Below are positions 28,244-37,023 of a stretch of DNA of 64,000 bases, one piece after another. Source of the DNA: Mesorhizobium caraganae (GTDB lineage Bacteria > Pseudomonadota > Alphaproteobacteria > Rhizobiales > Rhizobiaceae); assembly GCF_016836705.1 (NCBI RefSeq), contig NZ_JAFCGY010000015.1, positions 1 to 64,000 of the forward strand, written 5' to 3'. A model generated the notes under the pieces. The model ran no database searches. It was not told the DNA's origin and saw only the letters and a list, made by a program, of their open reading frames with translations. The position numbers and the translations under genes are program-made. Positions within the stretch are counted from its first letter, which is position 1, and the number at the start of each line of letters is the position of its first letter.

Positions 28244-29182
28244 ATGGCCGTGTCGTCCGTTGCCGCCCAGCCGCGTCCGTCGCTGCTTTCGCGCCTGTCT
28301 GAAAGCCGCAACGCCCTTGGCTTCGGCTTCATGCTGCCGGCCGCGGTGCTGCTCCTGGTTTTCCTGACCTATCCGCTCGGGCTCGGCGTCTGGCTCGGCT
28401 TCACCGATGCCCGTATCGGCCGCTCCGGCATCTTCATCGGCATCGAGAATTATCAGTACCTCTGGAACGACAGTGTCTTCTGGCTCTCGGTCTTCAACAC
28501 GCTGCTGTATACGATCAGCGCTTCGATCCTGAAGTTCGCGCTCGGCCTCTGGCTCGCGCTTATCCTCAATGAAAACCTGCCGTTCAAATCGTTCTTCCGC
28601 GCGGTAGTCCTGCTGCCATGGGTGGTGCCAACCGTGCTCTCGGCCATCGCCTTCTGGTGGATCTACGATTCGCAGTTCTCGATCCTGTCCTGGGCGCTGC
28701 AGCAGATGGGCCTGATCGACCACCGCATCAATTTCCTCGGCGATCCGACAAACGCGCGCGCTTCGGTCATCGCGGCCAATGTCTGGCGCGGCATTCCTTT
28801 CGTCGCCATCACACTGCTTGCCGGCCTGCAGACGATCCCGCAGTCGCTTTACGAGGCCGCCACGCTCGACGGCGCCACGCGCTGGCAATTGTTTCGCTAT
28901 GTGACGCTGCCGCTGCTGACGCCGATCATCGCCATCACCATGACCTTCTCGGTGCTGTTCACCTTCACCGATTTCCAGCTGATCTATGTGCTGACCCGCG
29001 GCGGGCCAGTGAATGCCACGCATCTGATGGCGACATTGTCGTTCCAGCGCGGCATTTCCGGGGGCCAGCTTGGCGAAGGCGCGGCGATCGCGGTGGCCAT
29101 GATCCCGTTCCTGCTGGCGGCGATCCTGTTCAGCTATTTCGGCCTGCAACGCCGCAAATGGCAACAAGGTGGAAGAGACTGA
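28244..29182 (+). CDS. Sugar ABC transporter permease, MalF/UgpA type
   Basis: A 312-residue inner-membrane protein with six predicted helices. The cytoplasmic EAA loop, which docks the ATPase, is visible as YEAATLDGATRWQLFRYVTLP. The start follows GAGGAGCTGTTC. It pairs with the MalG-type permease encoded next to form the translocation channel. Confidence 0.92.
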   Translation: MAVSSVAAQPRPSLLSRLSESRNALGFGFMLPAAVLLLVFLTYPLGLGVWLGFTDARIGRSGIFIGIENYQYLWNDSVFWLSVFNTLLYTISASILKFALGLWLALILNENLPFKSFFRAVVLLPWVVPTVLSAIAFWWIYDSQFSILSWALQQMGLIDHRINFLGDPTNARASVIAANVWRGIPFVAITLLAGLQTIPQSLYEAATLDGATRWQLFRYVTLPLLTPIIAITMTFSVLFTFTDFQLIYVLTRGGPVNATHLMATLSFQRGISGGQLGEGAAIAVAMIPFLLAAILFSYFGLQRRKWQQGGRD

Positions 29183-29183
29183 C

Positions 29184-30092
29184 ATGGTCATGATCAAGAC
29201 GGCCGCGACCAAGAAGACCAAACGTCCGGACATCGACGAAGGCGGCATGGGCTACCTGCAGAGCCTGCCGCGCCGCGTGGTAACGGTCTATCTGCCGTTG
29301 CTGGTGTTCGTCATCGTGCTGTTGTTTCCTTTTTACTGGATGACGATCACGGCGGTTAAACCCAATCTCGAGATGACCGACTATGCGCAGTTCAACCCGT
29401 TCTGGGTGGTCCATCCGACACTCGAGCACATCCGCTATCTCTTGTTCGAGACGTCCTATCCGGGCTGGCTGCTCAACACGATCATGATCTCGACCGCCGC
29501 TACCTTCCTGTCGCTGCTGGCGTCGGTCTTCGCAGCTTATGCGATCGAGAGGCTGCGGTTTTCCGGGGCGCGGCAGGTCGGCCTCGGCATCTTCCTCGCT
29601 TATCTCGTACCGCCCTCGATCCTGTTCATTCCGCTGTCGGTGATGGTGTTCAACCTTGGGCTTTACGACACGCCCTTCGCGCTGATCCTTACCTATCCGA
29701 CCTTCCTGGTACCGTTCTGCACGTGGCTTTTGATGGGTTACTTCCGCTCGATCCCGTTCGAGTTGGAAGAATGCGCGCTGATAGACGGGGCGAGCCGGTG
29801 GCAGATTCTAACCAAGATCGTGCTGCCGCTGTCGGTGCCCGGCCTGATCTCGGCCGGCATATTCGCCTTCACCCTGTCATGGAACGAGTTCATCTATGCC
29901 CTGACGTTCATCCAATCTTCGGAAAACAAGACCGTGCCGGTTGGCGTGCTGACCGAACTGGTGCGCTCCGACGTCTATGAATGGGGGGCTCTGATGGCGG
30001 GAGCATTGATCGGCTCGCTTCCGGTGGTCGTGCTCTATTCCTTCTTTGTCGAGCACTACGTCTCCTCGATGACCGGCGCGGTGAAGGAATAA
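29184..30092 (+). CDS. Sugar ABC transporter permease, MalG/UgpE type
   Basis: A 302-residue permease with six predicted helices and the EAA loop ELEECALIDGASRWQILTKI. The start at 29184 lies one base after the stop of the first permease; an in-frame codon at 29169 would overlap the upstream gene and gives no conserved sequence. It completes the importer. No substrate-processing gene follows on this strand. Confidence 0.92.
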   Translation: MVMIKTAATKKTKRPDIDEGGMGYLQSLPRRVVTVYLPLLVFVIVLLFPFYWMTITAVKPNLEMTDYAQFNPFWVVHPTLEHIRYLLFETSYPGWLLNTIMISTAATFLSLLASVFAAYAIERLRFSGARQVGLGIFLAYLVPPSILFIPLSVMVFNLGLYDTPFALILTYPTFLVPFCTWLLMGYFRSIPFELEECALIDGASRWQILTKIVLPLSVPGLISAGIFAFTLSWNEFIYALTFIQSSENKTVPVGVLTELVRSDVYEWGALMAGALIGSLPVVVLYSFFVEHYVSSMTGAVKE

Positions 30093-30120
30093 CGCGCCGG
30101 CTCATGCAGGCCGCGATGCA

Positions 30121-30825
30121 TCAAATCGCGCGGATGATGCCGCCGTCCACGCGGATGTTCTGGCCGGTGATGTAGCCCGCACCTTCGGAAGCGAGGAAGG
30201 CGATGGTGGCGGCGATCTCCTCCGACGTGCCGTAACGCTGCATCGGAACGCTGTCGCGGCGCTCCTCGGTGGCCGGCAGGCTGTCGATCCAGCCGGGCAG
30301 TACATTGTTCATGCGCACATTGTCGGCGGCATAGGTGTTGGCGAAGATCTTGGTGTAGGCGGCAAGGCCGGCGCGGAAGACGGCGGATGTCGGGAACATC
30401 GGGCTCGGCTCGACCACCCAGGCGGTCGAAATGTTGATGATGGCGCCGGCCTTCTGCTTGACCATCTGCGGCGCCACGATGCGCACCGGCCGGATGACGT
30501 TGAGCAGATAGACGTCCATGCCGGTGTGCCATTGCTCGTCTGATATTTCGAGGATCGGCGCACGCGGCCCGTGGCCGCCGCTGTTGACCAGCACGTCGAT
30601 GCGGCCATAGCGCTCGAGCGTCAGGTCGACAAGGCGCTGCAGATCGTCGTTCGACTGGTTGGAGCCGGTGACGCCGAGGCCGCCAAGCTCCTTGGCCAAG
30701 GCTTCGCCCTTGCCGGAGGACGACAGGATCGCAACCCTGAAACCGTCCGCCGCCAGGCGCTTCGCCGCCGCCGCGCCCATGCCGCTGCCACCGGCCACGA
30801 CGACTGCCACTTTTTCTACACTCAT
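30121..30825 (-). CDS. SDR-family protein with altered catalytic YxxxK motif
   Basis: A 234-residue short-chain dehydrogenase/reductase. The start at 30825 follows AAGGAAAA. The nucleotide-binding AGGSGMGAAAAKRL, the NSGG segment and the IINIST strand are typical. At the place of the catalytic Tyr-x-x-x-Lys the sequence is PTSAVFRAGL, so Tyr and Lys are replaced (Ser and Arg in the best alignment by eye). Either the chemistry differs or it is a non-classical binding protein. It diverges from the LysR-type gene, and a perfect palindrome lies between them. Confidence 0.8.
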   Translation of the reverse strand: MSVEKVAVVVAGGSGMGAAAAKRLAADGFRVAILSSSGKGEALAKELGGLGVTGSNQSNDDLQRLVDLTLERYGRIDVLVNSGGHGPRAPILEISDEQWHTGMDVYLLNVIRPVRIVAPQMVKQKAGAIINISTAWVVEPSPMFPTSAVFRAGLAAYTKIFANTYAADNVRMNNVLPGWIDSLPATEERRDSVPMQRYGTSEEIAATIAFLASEGAGYITGQNIRVDGGIIRAI

Positions 30826-30907
30826 GTTGATTTTCCTTCGCGCGGGTTGGCCGGCTCTGAAAGCCATGTTTCCGAGGTTCGAGCAATGCTATAACCGGTT
30901 TCGCCAT

Positions 30908-30921
30908 CTGGTTCGAACCAG
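30908..30921. promoter_or_regulatory. Candidate LysR operator between the SDR and regulator genes
   Basis: CTGGTTCGAACCAG is a perfect 14-base palindrome in the 130-base gap between the divergent SDR and LysR genes, 34 bases before the LysR start. Palindromes in this position are typical LysR autoregulatory sites. Binding is inferred. Confidence 0.45.
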
Positions 30922-30955
30922 AAAGCCTGAAATCAAGCTGTAGAAAAACTACTGC

Positions 30956-31861
30956 ATGCCCGAAGCCTTCCTCAGCCTGCCGTCGTTGAATGCGCTGCGC
31001 GCCTTCGAGGCCGCCGCGCGCCACCTCAACTTCCGCATTGCCGCCGAAGAGCTGAACGTGACGCAAGGGGCGGTGGCGCAGCACATACGTGGGCTGGAAG
31101 CCGATCTCGGCGCAAAACTGTTCGAGCGGCTGCCGCGCGGCCTGGCACTGACCGACGAAGGCCGCGCCTATGTACCCAACATCCGCCGCGCCTTCGATCT
31201 GATCTCGGAGGCCACCTTGCTGTTGCGCCCCGAACCGGCGCGGCTGACGATCAGCGTCACGCCGAGCTTTGCCACCAAATGGCTGATCCCGAAACTGCCG
31301 GAGTTCGTGGCGCACAATCCGCTGGTCGACCTCAGGATTCTGGCCAGCGAAAGCCTGTCGAGTTTCCAGGCCGACGGCGTCGACATTGCGGTCAGGCAGG
31401 GACGCCCGCCCTTCGGCGCCGGACTGATGGTGGACCTGTTGTTCCCACAGCAGATCGTCGCCATCTGCAGCCCTTCCCTGCTAGCGACCGGTGCGAAGGA
31501 GATTGCGCCGACCGACATCCAGCATCACGTGCTGCTGCACGACGCGCACAATCTGTGGCCAGAGTTCATGGAAAGAGCGCTCGGCCTGACGATGGCCACT
31601 GAGGCGAAACGCATGCGCTTCAACCAGACCGGCCTGGCGATCGACGCCGCCATCGCCGGCCAGGGCATCGCGCTGGCCAGTCGCTTCCTGGTCGCCGCCG
31701 ACCTCGCCGCCGGCCGGCTGGTGCAGCCGATCCACGCGGAAATGCGCGGCACGCAGGATTTCTATGTCGTGATGCCGCGCAAGCAGCGCCACCCCGAGCC
31801 GACTCAAGCCGTGCGGCAATGGCTGCTGGATGAGGGAGATGCAGAGCGCGTGCCGGATTGA
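30956..31861 (+). CDS. LysR-family transcriptional regulator, GcvA-like
   Basis: A 301-residue regulator. The N-terminal winged helix (LPSLNALRAFEAAARHLNFR, IAAEELNVTQGAVAQHIRGLE) and the GLALTDEGRAY linker are those of the GcvA/AmpR subgroup. The C-terminal effector domain contains VTPSFATKWLIPKL and a DGVDIAVRQG segment. It likely controls the divergent SDR gene and itself. The effector is unknown. Confidence 0.88.
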   Translation: MPEAFLSLPSLNALRAFEAAARHLNFRIAAEELNVTQGAVAQHIRGLEADLGAKLFERLPRGLALTDEGRAYVPNIRRAFDLISEATLLLRPEPARLTISVTPSFATKWLIPKLPEFVAHNPLVDLRILASESLSSFQADGVDIAVRQGRPPFGAGLMVDLLFPQQIVAICSPSLLATGAKEIAPTDIQHHVLLHDAHNLWPEFMERALGLTMATEAKRMRFNQTGLAIDAAIAGQGIALASRFLVAADLAAGRLVQPIHAEMRGTQDFYVVMPRKQRHPEPTQAVRQWLLDEGDAERVPD

Positions 31862-31898
31862 GGCCTTTCAGCCCGGTCGACGATACTCTGCATCGATA

Positions 31899-32606
31899 TT
31901 ACTTACCGTCAGCACACAAGAGGTTGCAGTCGGCTGTCTTGATGCCTTGCACGAAGATTTTGAGCGACTCCAGGGACGGCTGACCAACCAACGGGGCGAA
32001 CAAGTCGATCATGGCCTGGCGACGATCAAGGGAAACGCTCTGCGCCAGATAAGGACCGCTGGTTCTCAGCGCATCAACCAGAAGTATCTTGTTTTTATCC
32101 TCCAATGCCGGATCGGACAGAAAAATCGCCGCGCCGCGAAGCATTTTCTCCACCCCTCCCCGAGCCTTGGCCCCGTTGCCGCGCAACAGTTCGGCAACGT
32201 TGGATTGGTGGGCGAGATAATCGTTGAAAGCCAGTTGTGAAGCACCAGAAGCCCTAATTAGGAATGCCATCGAATGCGTGGCTTCATCGTGCAAAGAGGG
32301 GCCGCCCTGACTGTAGGACTCCATAAGCGATCCGCTCTTGTTCAATACAAAAAACAGCGTGTCCTGATCGCTCGCATCATACGGGGGCGTGCCTAACAAG
32401 GCCTCATGGTCCCAAAGCTTGCGCACCAGATCGCGGTCTTGCGGCCTTTTGAGCGTCGGCAACTTGCCTTCGGTCTGGCGCTGCCGCAAAAGCTCATCGA
32501 ATTTGGCGTACAAATCCGTGGCGTCAGCCAAAGCTGTTGGCGGAACATGCGCGTGCGCCCATGTCGAAAACAAGACGGCAAGAACTGAACACAGCAGACG
32601 TTTCAT
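31899..32606 (-). CDS. Exported protein of unknown function
   Basis: A 235-residue protein with a clear signal peptide (MKRLLCSVLAVLFSTWAHA, cleavage before HVPP). The mature part is mostly helical and hydrophilic, with SLHDEATHSMAFLIR and a C-terminal CNLLC pair that could form a disulphide. I recognise no domain. Base composition is lower in GC than its neighbours, and it sits next to gene debris, so recent acquisition is possible. It is transcribed convergently with the LysR gene. Confidence 0.65.
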   Translation of the reverse strand: MKRLLCSVLAVLFSTWAHAHVPPTALADATDLYAKFDELLRQRQTEGKLPTLKRPQDRDLVRKLWDHEALLGTPPYDASDQDTLFFVLNKSGSLMESYSQGGPSLHDEATHSMAFLIRASGASQLAFNDYLAHQSNVAELLRGNGAKARGGVEKMLRGAAIFLSDPALEDKNKILLVDALRTSGPYLAQSVSLDRRQAMIDLFAPLVGQPSLESLKIFVQGIKTADCNLLCADGK

Positions 32607-32658
32607 CGCCGCTCCTTAATGCCCGCACCGCATTGCCGCAAGGAACCCCATTCGACAC

Positions 32659-32778
32659 TCAGCGCCGCCGCGCAATGTCAGCCGCCACCGCCTTCGCCTC
32701 CCTGCCGATTTCCCTGAGCAGGCCGGTGACCGGATTGTAGAAGCCGATGAGGTAGAGGCCGAGTTGCGAAGAGCGGGC
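32659..32778 (-). pseudogene. C-terminal fragment of an FAD/NAD(P)-binding monooxygenase
   Basis: The minus frame ending at 32659 reads SSQLGLYLIGFYNPVTGLLR followed by EIGREAKAVAADIARRR. The GLYxIGFxNPxTGLLREI pattern is the end of flavin-dependent monooxygenase-like oxidoreductases. Nothing recognisable precedes it; the homology stops near 32778, where a plus-strand fragment begins. Confidence 0.55.
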
Positions 32779-32994
32779 GTTGACGCCGCTGCGCTCGGGC
32801 TGCAGTTCGGCCGGCAGGAATTTTTCGGCCGCACCGCGATCGAGGGGCTGTACGTGCATGGCGGCATGGGCTCGATCGGCATGCACGCCGCCCCCGCCAC
32901 CGCGCGCTGGTTGGCAGACGCCGTGCTTTCCGGCGACGGCAATCCGGCGCAAACGTGGCTACGGCCACAGCGATTTGCGGGATGGGAACGATAA
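32764..32994 (+). pseudogene. C-terminal fragment of an FAD-dependent oxidoreductase
   Basis: The plus frame to the TAA at 32992-32994 reads GLYVHGGMGSIGMHAAPATA followed by RWLADAVLSGDG. This looks like the closing FAD-binding segment of a DAO-type oxidoreductase. There is no start or body. It abuts the minus-strand monooxygenase fragment tail to tail, marking a deletion or recombination junction. The rest of 32607-33078 holds no intact gene. Confidence 0.5.
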
Positions 32995-33078
32995 GCTGGT
33001 GACGCATGATGATAGCGTCACCCGGGGACGTCAATCGATGTGGCCGGGGCATCGCGAAAAGGAAGCCAGCGTTGCGCC

Positions 33079-33495
33079 CTAGTCGATATGCTCGGCGCGC
33101 AGCTTCTTCTTCATCTGCTCAAGGGCAACCTCCCCGCCCGCGGCCAGTTCGTCGGCGATCCTGGCCAATTCGTTATCGGCGTTGCGGTATTTGCTGCCCC
33201 AGGCGCCCAGCGTCTCCAGCACGGGCAACAGGTCGATGCCGGCCTCGGTCAGCCGGTAGATCGCCTTGAGCTTGTGGGTGGGGTCGTCGCTTTTGGTGAC
33301 AATGCCCTCATCCTGCAAGGTCTGCAGCCTCTCGGCCAGCGTGCGCGACGAGATGCCCTCGTCGGACTGCAAAAACTCCCGGAAGTGCGTCTTCCCGGCG
33401 AAAACCAGGTCGCGGACGATCAGCAGCGTCCAGCGGTCGCCAAGCAGTTCGAGCGAGAGGCTGATGGGGCAACCGGATCTTTCCCTGGTCGACAT
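33079..33495 (-). CDS. HxlR-family transcriptional regulator
   Basis: A 138-residue MarR/HxlR-type winged-helix regulator. It has the diagnostic GCPISLSLELLGDRWTLLIV opening with Cys9 as a possible redox sensor, then GISSRTLAERLQTLQDEGIV and a basic wing. HxlR proteins often respond to electrophiles or reactive carbonyls. It is divergent from a RibD-like reductase gene with an ATTGAC...GTCAAT dyad between them, a typical regulator-target pair. Confidence 0.88.
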   Translation of the reverse strand: MSTRERSGCPISLSLELLGDRWTLLIVRDLVFAGKTHFREFLQSDEGISSRTLAERLQTLQDEGIVTKSDDPTHKLKAIYRLTEAGIDLLPVLETLGAWGSKYRNADNELARIADELAAGGEVALEQMKKKLRAEHID

Positions 33496-33526
33496 TTCTA
33501 TGATTCCATTTTTAAATCACTTTACT

Positions 33527-33554
33527 ATTGACACCATTTTTTCCTTGCGTCAAT
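33527..33554. promoter_or_regulatory. Candidate HxlR operator/promoter
   Basis: ATTGAC (33527-33532) and GTCAAT (33549-33554) form an inverted repeat 16 bases apart in the AT-rich gap between the divergent HxlR and reductase genes. The first half also supplies a TTGACA -35-like element reading towards the reductase. Binding is inferred. Confidence 0.35.
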
Positions 33555-33615
33555 GATTTTAGAAGTAAACCATTTTCCACCTGGACGACACTCAGGTCGA
33601 ATGAGGAGAACGACG

Positions 33616-34200
33616 ATGAGAAAGCTGATCCTGCAAATGCAGATGTCGGTCGACGGTTTTGTCGGCGCGGCCGGCGACGAGCACTGGCAGCTCTGGGAAT
33701 GGGGCGGAAATTGCCCGTGGGACGACGAATTGAAGCACGATTTCAACGCCGTGTTCGCCGGCATCGACACCATCCTGCTCAGCCGCAAGATGGCCGAAGA
33801 GGGTTACCTCACCCATTGGGGCAATGCGGCGAAAAATTTTCCGCGCGATCCGTTCTATGCCTTTGCCCAGCGCATCGTCGAAGCGGGCAAGGTGGTGCTG
33901 AGCGACAAGCTCAAGGCATCGCAGTGGGAGCGCACGACGCTGGCCAGCGGCGACCTGCCGCGCGAGGTCAACGCGCTGAAAGCTCAAGGTGGCGGCGACA
34001 TGGCGGTGTTCGGCGGCGCCGGCTTCGCCTCGGCGCTGATTGCGGCGGGGCTGGTCGACGAATTCCAGCTGTTCATCAATCCAGCGGCGCTCGGCGATGG
34101 CGAGCGGATTTTCGACCGCGGCGGTTTCAGACAATTGCGCCTCGTCGACTCGAAGGCCTATGCCTGCGGCATGGTGGTAAACCGCTACGCCCCGGCTTGA
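33616..34200 (+). CDS. Dihydrofolate-reductase-fold protein, RibD C-terminal type
   Basis: A 194-residue protein with the RibD_C/DHFR-like fold: MRKLILQMQMSVDGFV opening, DTILLSRKMAEEGYL, GDMAVFGGAGFASALIA and ELQLFINPAALG-type ending. The start at 33616 follows GAGGAG; in-frame sequence upstream to 33553 lies in the promoter. These free-standing proteins are probable NADPH-dependent reductases of unknown substrate. The divergent HxlR regulator is the likely controller. Confidence 0.82.
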   Translation: MRKLILQMQMSVDGFVGAAGDEHWQLWEWGGNCPWDDELKHDFNAVFAGIDTILLSRKMAEEGYLTHWGNAAKNFPRDPFYAFAQRIVEAGKVVLSDKLKASQWERTTLASGDLPREVNALKAQGGGDMAVFGGAGFASALIAAGLVDEFQLFINPAALGDGERIFDRGGFRQLRLVDSKAYACGMVVNRYAPA

Positions 34201-34204
34201 TCTG

Positions 34205-34300
34205 GTTCAATCCCTAAATCGGAAAACCGCTGCAACTCCTTGTTTTCAAGAGAATTCCGGTCGAGAACCGCTGGGAGCTTTCCTGGAACTGCTCTAGAAA
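34205..34300. repeat. Rhizobial intergenic palindrome, diverged copy
   Basis: Containing AAATCGGAAAACCGCTGCAA, GAGAATTCCGGTCGAGAACC and TTTCCTGGAACTGCTCTAG, this resembles the element at 28131-28234 but is degenerate. It separates the reductase gene from the convergent glyoxalase-like gene and overlaps the latter's last codons. Confidence 0.45.
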
Positions 34301-34713
34301 TTGATCTCGACCGAAGCAGCGCTGCGCTTCGCCGGGCCGTGGTACACCGCCTCGATGTTGTTGCCGTCGGGATCGAGCAGGAAGGCGGCGTAGTAGCCGG
34401 GATGATAGGGCCGCTCGCCTGGCGCGCCATTGTCGGTGCCGCCGGCAGCCAAGCCCGCCTTGTAGAAGGCATCGACCATGGCGTTGTCCCTGGCCTGGAA
34501 GGCCAAATGATGGCGCCCGGTCAGCTGCCCCCTCGCCGCCCGGCTGTCGAGGCTGGAGATGAACAATTCGTCGGCCCAGAAATAGTCCTCGGCCTCGCCG
34601 CCGATCGGAATGCCGAGCACCGCAAAAACGGCTTCGTAGAAGCGCCGGCTCGCCTTCAGATCCCTAACCACCAGCTGGACGTGGTCGATGAGGCGGCCGC
34701 GATGCAGCTCCAT
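34294..34713 (-). CDS. Glyoxalase/bleomycin-resistance superfamily protein
   Basis: A 139-residue vicinal-oxygen-chelate protein. Repeated beta-alpha-beta-beta-beta units show as DHVQLVVRDLKASRRFYEAV and HHLAFQARDNAMVDAFY, with metal-ligand candidates His11, His69 and the final Glu in NNIEAVYHG. The start at 34713 is the only one that gives the family N-terminus; the same frame is open far upstream only because it is antisense to the MFS gene. The substrate is unknown; detoxification or fosfomycin/bleomycin-type resistance are family possibilities. Confidence 0.82.
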   Translation of the reverse strand: MELHRGRLIDHVQLVVRDLKASRRFYEAVFAVLGIPIGGEAEDYFWADELFISSLDSRAARGQLTGRHHLAFQARDNAMVDAFYKAGLAAGGTDNGAPGERPYHPGYYAAFLLDPDGNNIEAVYHGPAKRSAASVEINF

Positions 34714-34998
34714 GAGCGATCTCTCCCGTTCAGAAGATCGTAAACTATGGTCGAGAAGCGCCTCGTCAATTCGGCACGGCATTTTTGTTGCATCGCGACC
34801 TGATCCTGTCAGGCCGTTTTGCGGCCGCAGACCCCGCGCCGCCTGCTTTTGCTGCATCCGGATGGACTTCCGCGCAGACCGGATAAAAAATGCAACCGGA
34901 TTGTCGGATTCGAAAACCCACCAACGTCCTTCGGACGCAAGCGGCGCAACGGAGCTGGAAAAAGTCGCGCCGCATCGAACCGATTTCGGGAGAAGACC

Positions 34999-36210
34999 AT
35001 GAACAATTCCTATCGTTGGGTCATCGTCGCGGTGGGCGCGTTGATGACCTGTGTGGCGCTCGGCGCGATGTTTTCGCTGGCGATCTTTCTCGAGCCGATG
35101 GCGCTCGACACCAACTGGTCGCGCACCGGCATTTCCAGCGCCATGACGCTGAACTTTCTGGTGATGGGCGCCGGTGGTTTCGCCTGGGGCGCCATCTATG
35201 ACCGCGTCGGCGCCCGCCCCGTCGTCTTTGCCGGCGCGGTGCTGCTTGGCCTTTCGCTGGTGGTGGCGAGCCGCGCCAATTCGCTCATCGTCTTCCAGCT
35301 GAGCTACGGCGTCATCGTCGGGCTGGCGGCCAGCGCCTTCTTCGCGCCGATGATCGCGCTCACCACCGCCTGGTTCGACACTCATCGCAGCCTTGCCGTG
35401 TCGCTGGTCTCGGCCGGCATGGGCGTGGCGCCGATGACCATCTCGCCCTTCGCGCGCTGGCTGATCACCGCCTATGACTGGCGCACGGCGATGTTCGACA
35501 TCGGCATCATGGCCTGGGTGCTGTTGCTGCCCGCCGTCTTGCTGGTGCGCCAGCCGTCGGTGGCGGTCGCGGCAGCAGATAGCGGTGCGCCCGCGCCTGT
35601 CGCGGACGATCCCGGCTTTAGCGTCGGCCAGGCGCTGCGCTCGCCGCAATTCCTGGTGCTGGGCATGACCTTCTTCGCCTGCTGCGCGGCGCATTCGGGA
35701 CCGATCTTCCACATGGTGAGCTATGCCATGTCGTGCGGCGTAGCACCCATGGCCGCCGTGTCGATCTATAGCGTCGAGGGCCTTGCCGGCCTTGGCGGGC
35801 GCGTGCTCTACGGCGTGCTTGGCGACAGGCACGGCGCCAAGCCGGTGCTGATCGTAGGCCTCGTCATCCAGGCGGTGGTGATCGCCGCCTATCTCGCCGT
35901 TGGCAATCTCGAGCAGTTCTATCTCCTGGCGATCATCTTCGGCGCCACCTATGGCGGCGTCATGCCGCTCTATGCCGTTCTGGCGCGCGACTATTTCGGG
36001 CCGCGCATCATCGGCACGGTGCTCGGCGCCGCCACGCTGCTGTCCAGCCTCGGCATGTCGTTCGGGCCGCTCGCCGGCGGCATGATCTTCGACGCCTATG
36101 CCAGCTATTCCTGGCTGTTCATCGGCTCGGCGCTAGTTGGCCTGGGTGCGGCCGGCATCGCCATCGCCTTCCCGCCGCAGCCCGGCCGGGAGCGGCTGCA
36201 AGCGGCTTGA
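34999..36210 (+). CDS. Major facilitator superfamily transporter
   Basis: A 403-residue protein with twelve predicted membrane helices. It starts MNNSYRWVIVAVGALMTCVA, has the MFS A-motif-like GAIYDRVGARPVV after helix 2 and a second GVLGDRHGAKPV after helix 8. This resembles monocarboxylate/oxalate-formate type MFS members (TIGR-style OFA). The start at 34999 follows GGAGAAGACC; in-frame sequence upstream to 34819 is not membrane-like. It is transcribed divergently from the glyoxalase-like gene. The substrate is unknown. Confidence 0.85.
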   Translation: MNNSYRWVIVAVGALMTCVALGAMFSLAIFLEPMALDTNWSRTGISSAMTLNFLVMGAGGFAWGAIYDRVGARPVVFAGAVLLGLSLVVASRANSLIVFQLSYGVIVGLAASAFFAPMIALTTAWFDTHRSLAVSLVSAGMGVAPMTISPFARWLITAYDWRTAMFDIGIMAWVLLLPAVLLVRQPSVAVAAADSGAPAPVADDPGFSVGQALRSPQFLVLGMTFFACCAAHSGPIFHMVSYAMSCGVAPMAAVSIYSVEGLAGLGGRVLYGVLGDRHGAKPVLIVGLVIQAVVIAAYLAVGNLEQFYLLAIIFGATYGGVMPLYAVLARDYFGPRIIGTVLGAATLLSSLGMSFGPLAGGMIFDAYASYSWLFIGSALVGLGAAGIAIAFPPQPGRERLQAA

Positions 36211-36288
36211 AATCCCTGGTTCCCGTCCGGCACGGAAATCTGTTTGCCCCATGCATGCGATTATGAAAGGCTTCCGGCCGAAGATACC

Positions 36289-36311
36289 GCACGCCGGCCA
36301 GGCCGGCGTGC
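36289..36311. terminator. Tight palindrome after the MFS gene
   Basis: GCACGCCGGCC-A-GGCCGGCGTGC is an 11-bp perfect inverted repeat around one base. It lies about 80 bases after the MFS stop and 34 before the ankyrin gene start. It may terminate the MFS transcript; no T-run follows. Confidence 0.45.
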
Positions 36312-36344
36312 ATCCTTGCCAGTCTGTTCACGGAGGCAGTTGCA

Positions 36345-36974
36345 GTGGGCCTGGAAGCCGAGGACGCGAGAGGCTGGTCGACCCTGTTGGGGGCGGCGGA
36401 GAAAGGCGACATCGCGAGCCTCCGCGCCGAGCTGGCGGCGGGGGCTGACATCAACCAGACGGATGAAGGCGGCTGGTCGCCGTTGCATCTGGCGGCCCAC
36501 AACGCCCGCGGCCCGGTGCTCGAAGCGCTGATTTCGCATCCGCAGATCGACGTGAATTCCAGGAACAAATGGAAGAGCACGCCGCTCAGCCTCGCCGCGG
36601 CCAAGGGACACCACGCTGCCATAACGGCGCTGATCAAGCATCCCGACATCGATATCGACGCGCGCGCCGACTATTATGGCCGCACGGCCCTGATCGAGGC
36701 GGCAAGGACCGGGCATCTGGGGATCGTCAGGCTGCTCGTCGAACACGGCGCCGATGTCAATGCAGCCGACAAGACCGGCCGCAACAGCGCGCTTATAGAG
36801 GCGATCAAGGGGCGGCACTATGACGTGGTGCAATATCTGCTGGAAACGAGGAAGGTGAACTTCCTCAACAAGGACATGCGGCTCAATGCCTTGATCTGGG
36901 CCGGCAGCACCCGCAATGCCGAGCTTATCGAGACGCTGGAAGCAGCGATCCACGCCTTCTTCGAAGGCAAGTAA
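36345..36974 (+). CDS. Ankyrin-repeat protein
   Basis: A 209-residue protein starting with GTG preceded by GGAGG. About five ankyrin repeats cover most of its length, for example GWSPLHLAAHNARGPVLEAL, STPLSLAAAKGHHAAITAL and RTALIEAARTGHLGIVRLLV followed by EHGADVNAADKTG. No signal peptide or catalytic domain is seen, so it is a cytoplasmic protein-binding scaffold. It stands alone between convergent or unrelated neighbours, and its partner is unknown. Confidence 0.82.
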   Translation: MGLEAEDARGWSTLLGAAEKGDIASLRAELAAGADINQTDEGGWSPLHLAAHNARGPVLEALISHPQIDVNSRNKWKSTPLSLAAAKGHHAAITALIKHPDIDIDARADYYGRTALIEAARTGHLGIVRLLVEHGADVNAADKTGRNSALIEAIKGRHYDVVQYLLETRKVNFLNKDMRLNALIWAGSTRNAELIETLEAAIHAFFEGK

Positions 36975-37023
36975 GCGCGTCAGATCGCTCCGCCACATTT
37001 CTCCCAGCGCGACAGATCACGGC

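Noticed and set aside
34714..35832. Open minus-strand frame extending the glyoxalase-like gene far upstream
   Set aside because: The extension is antisense to the MFS transporter gene and lacks any glyoxalase similarity; the family N-terminus begins at 34713.
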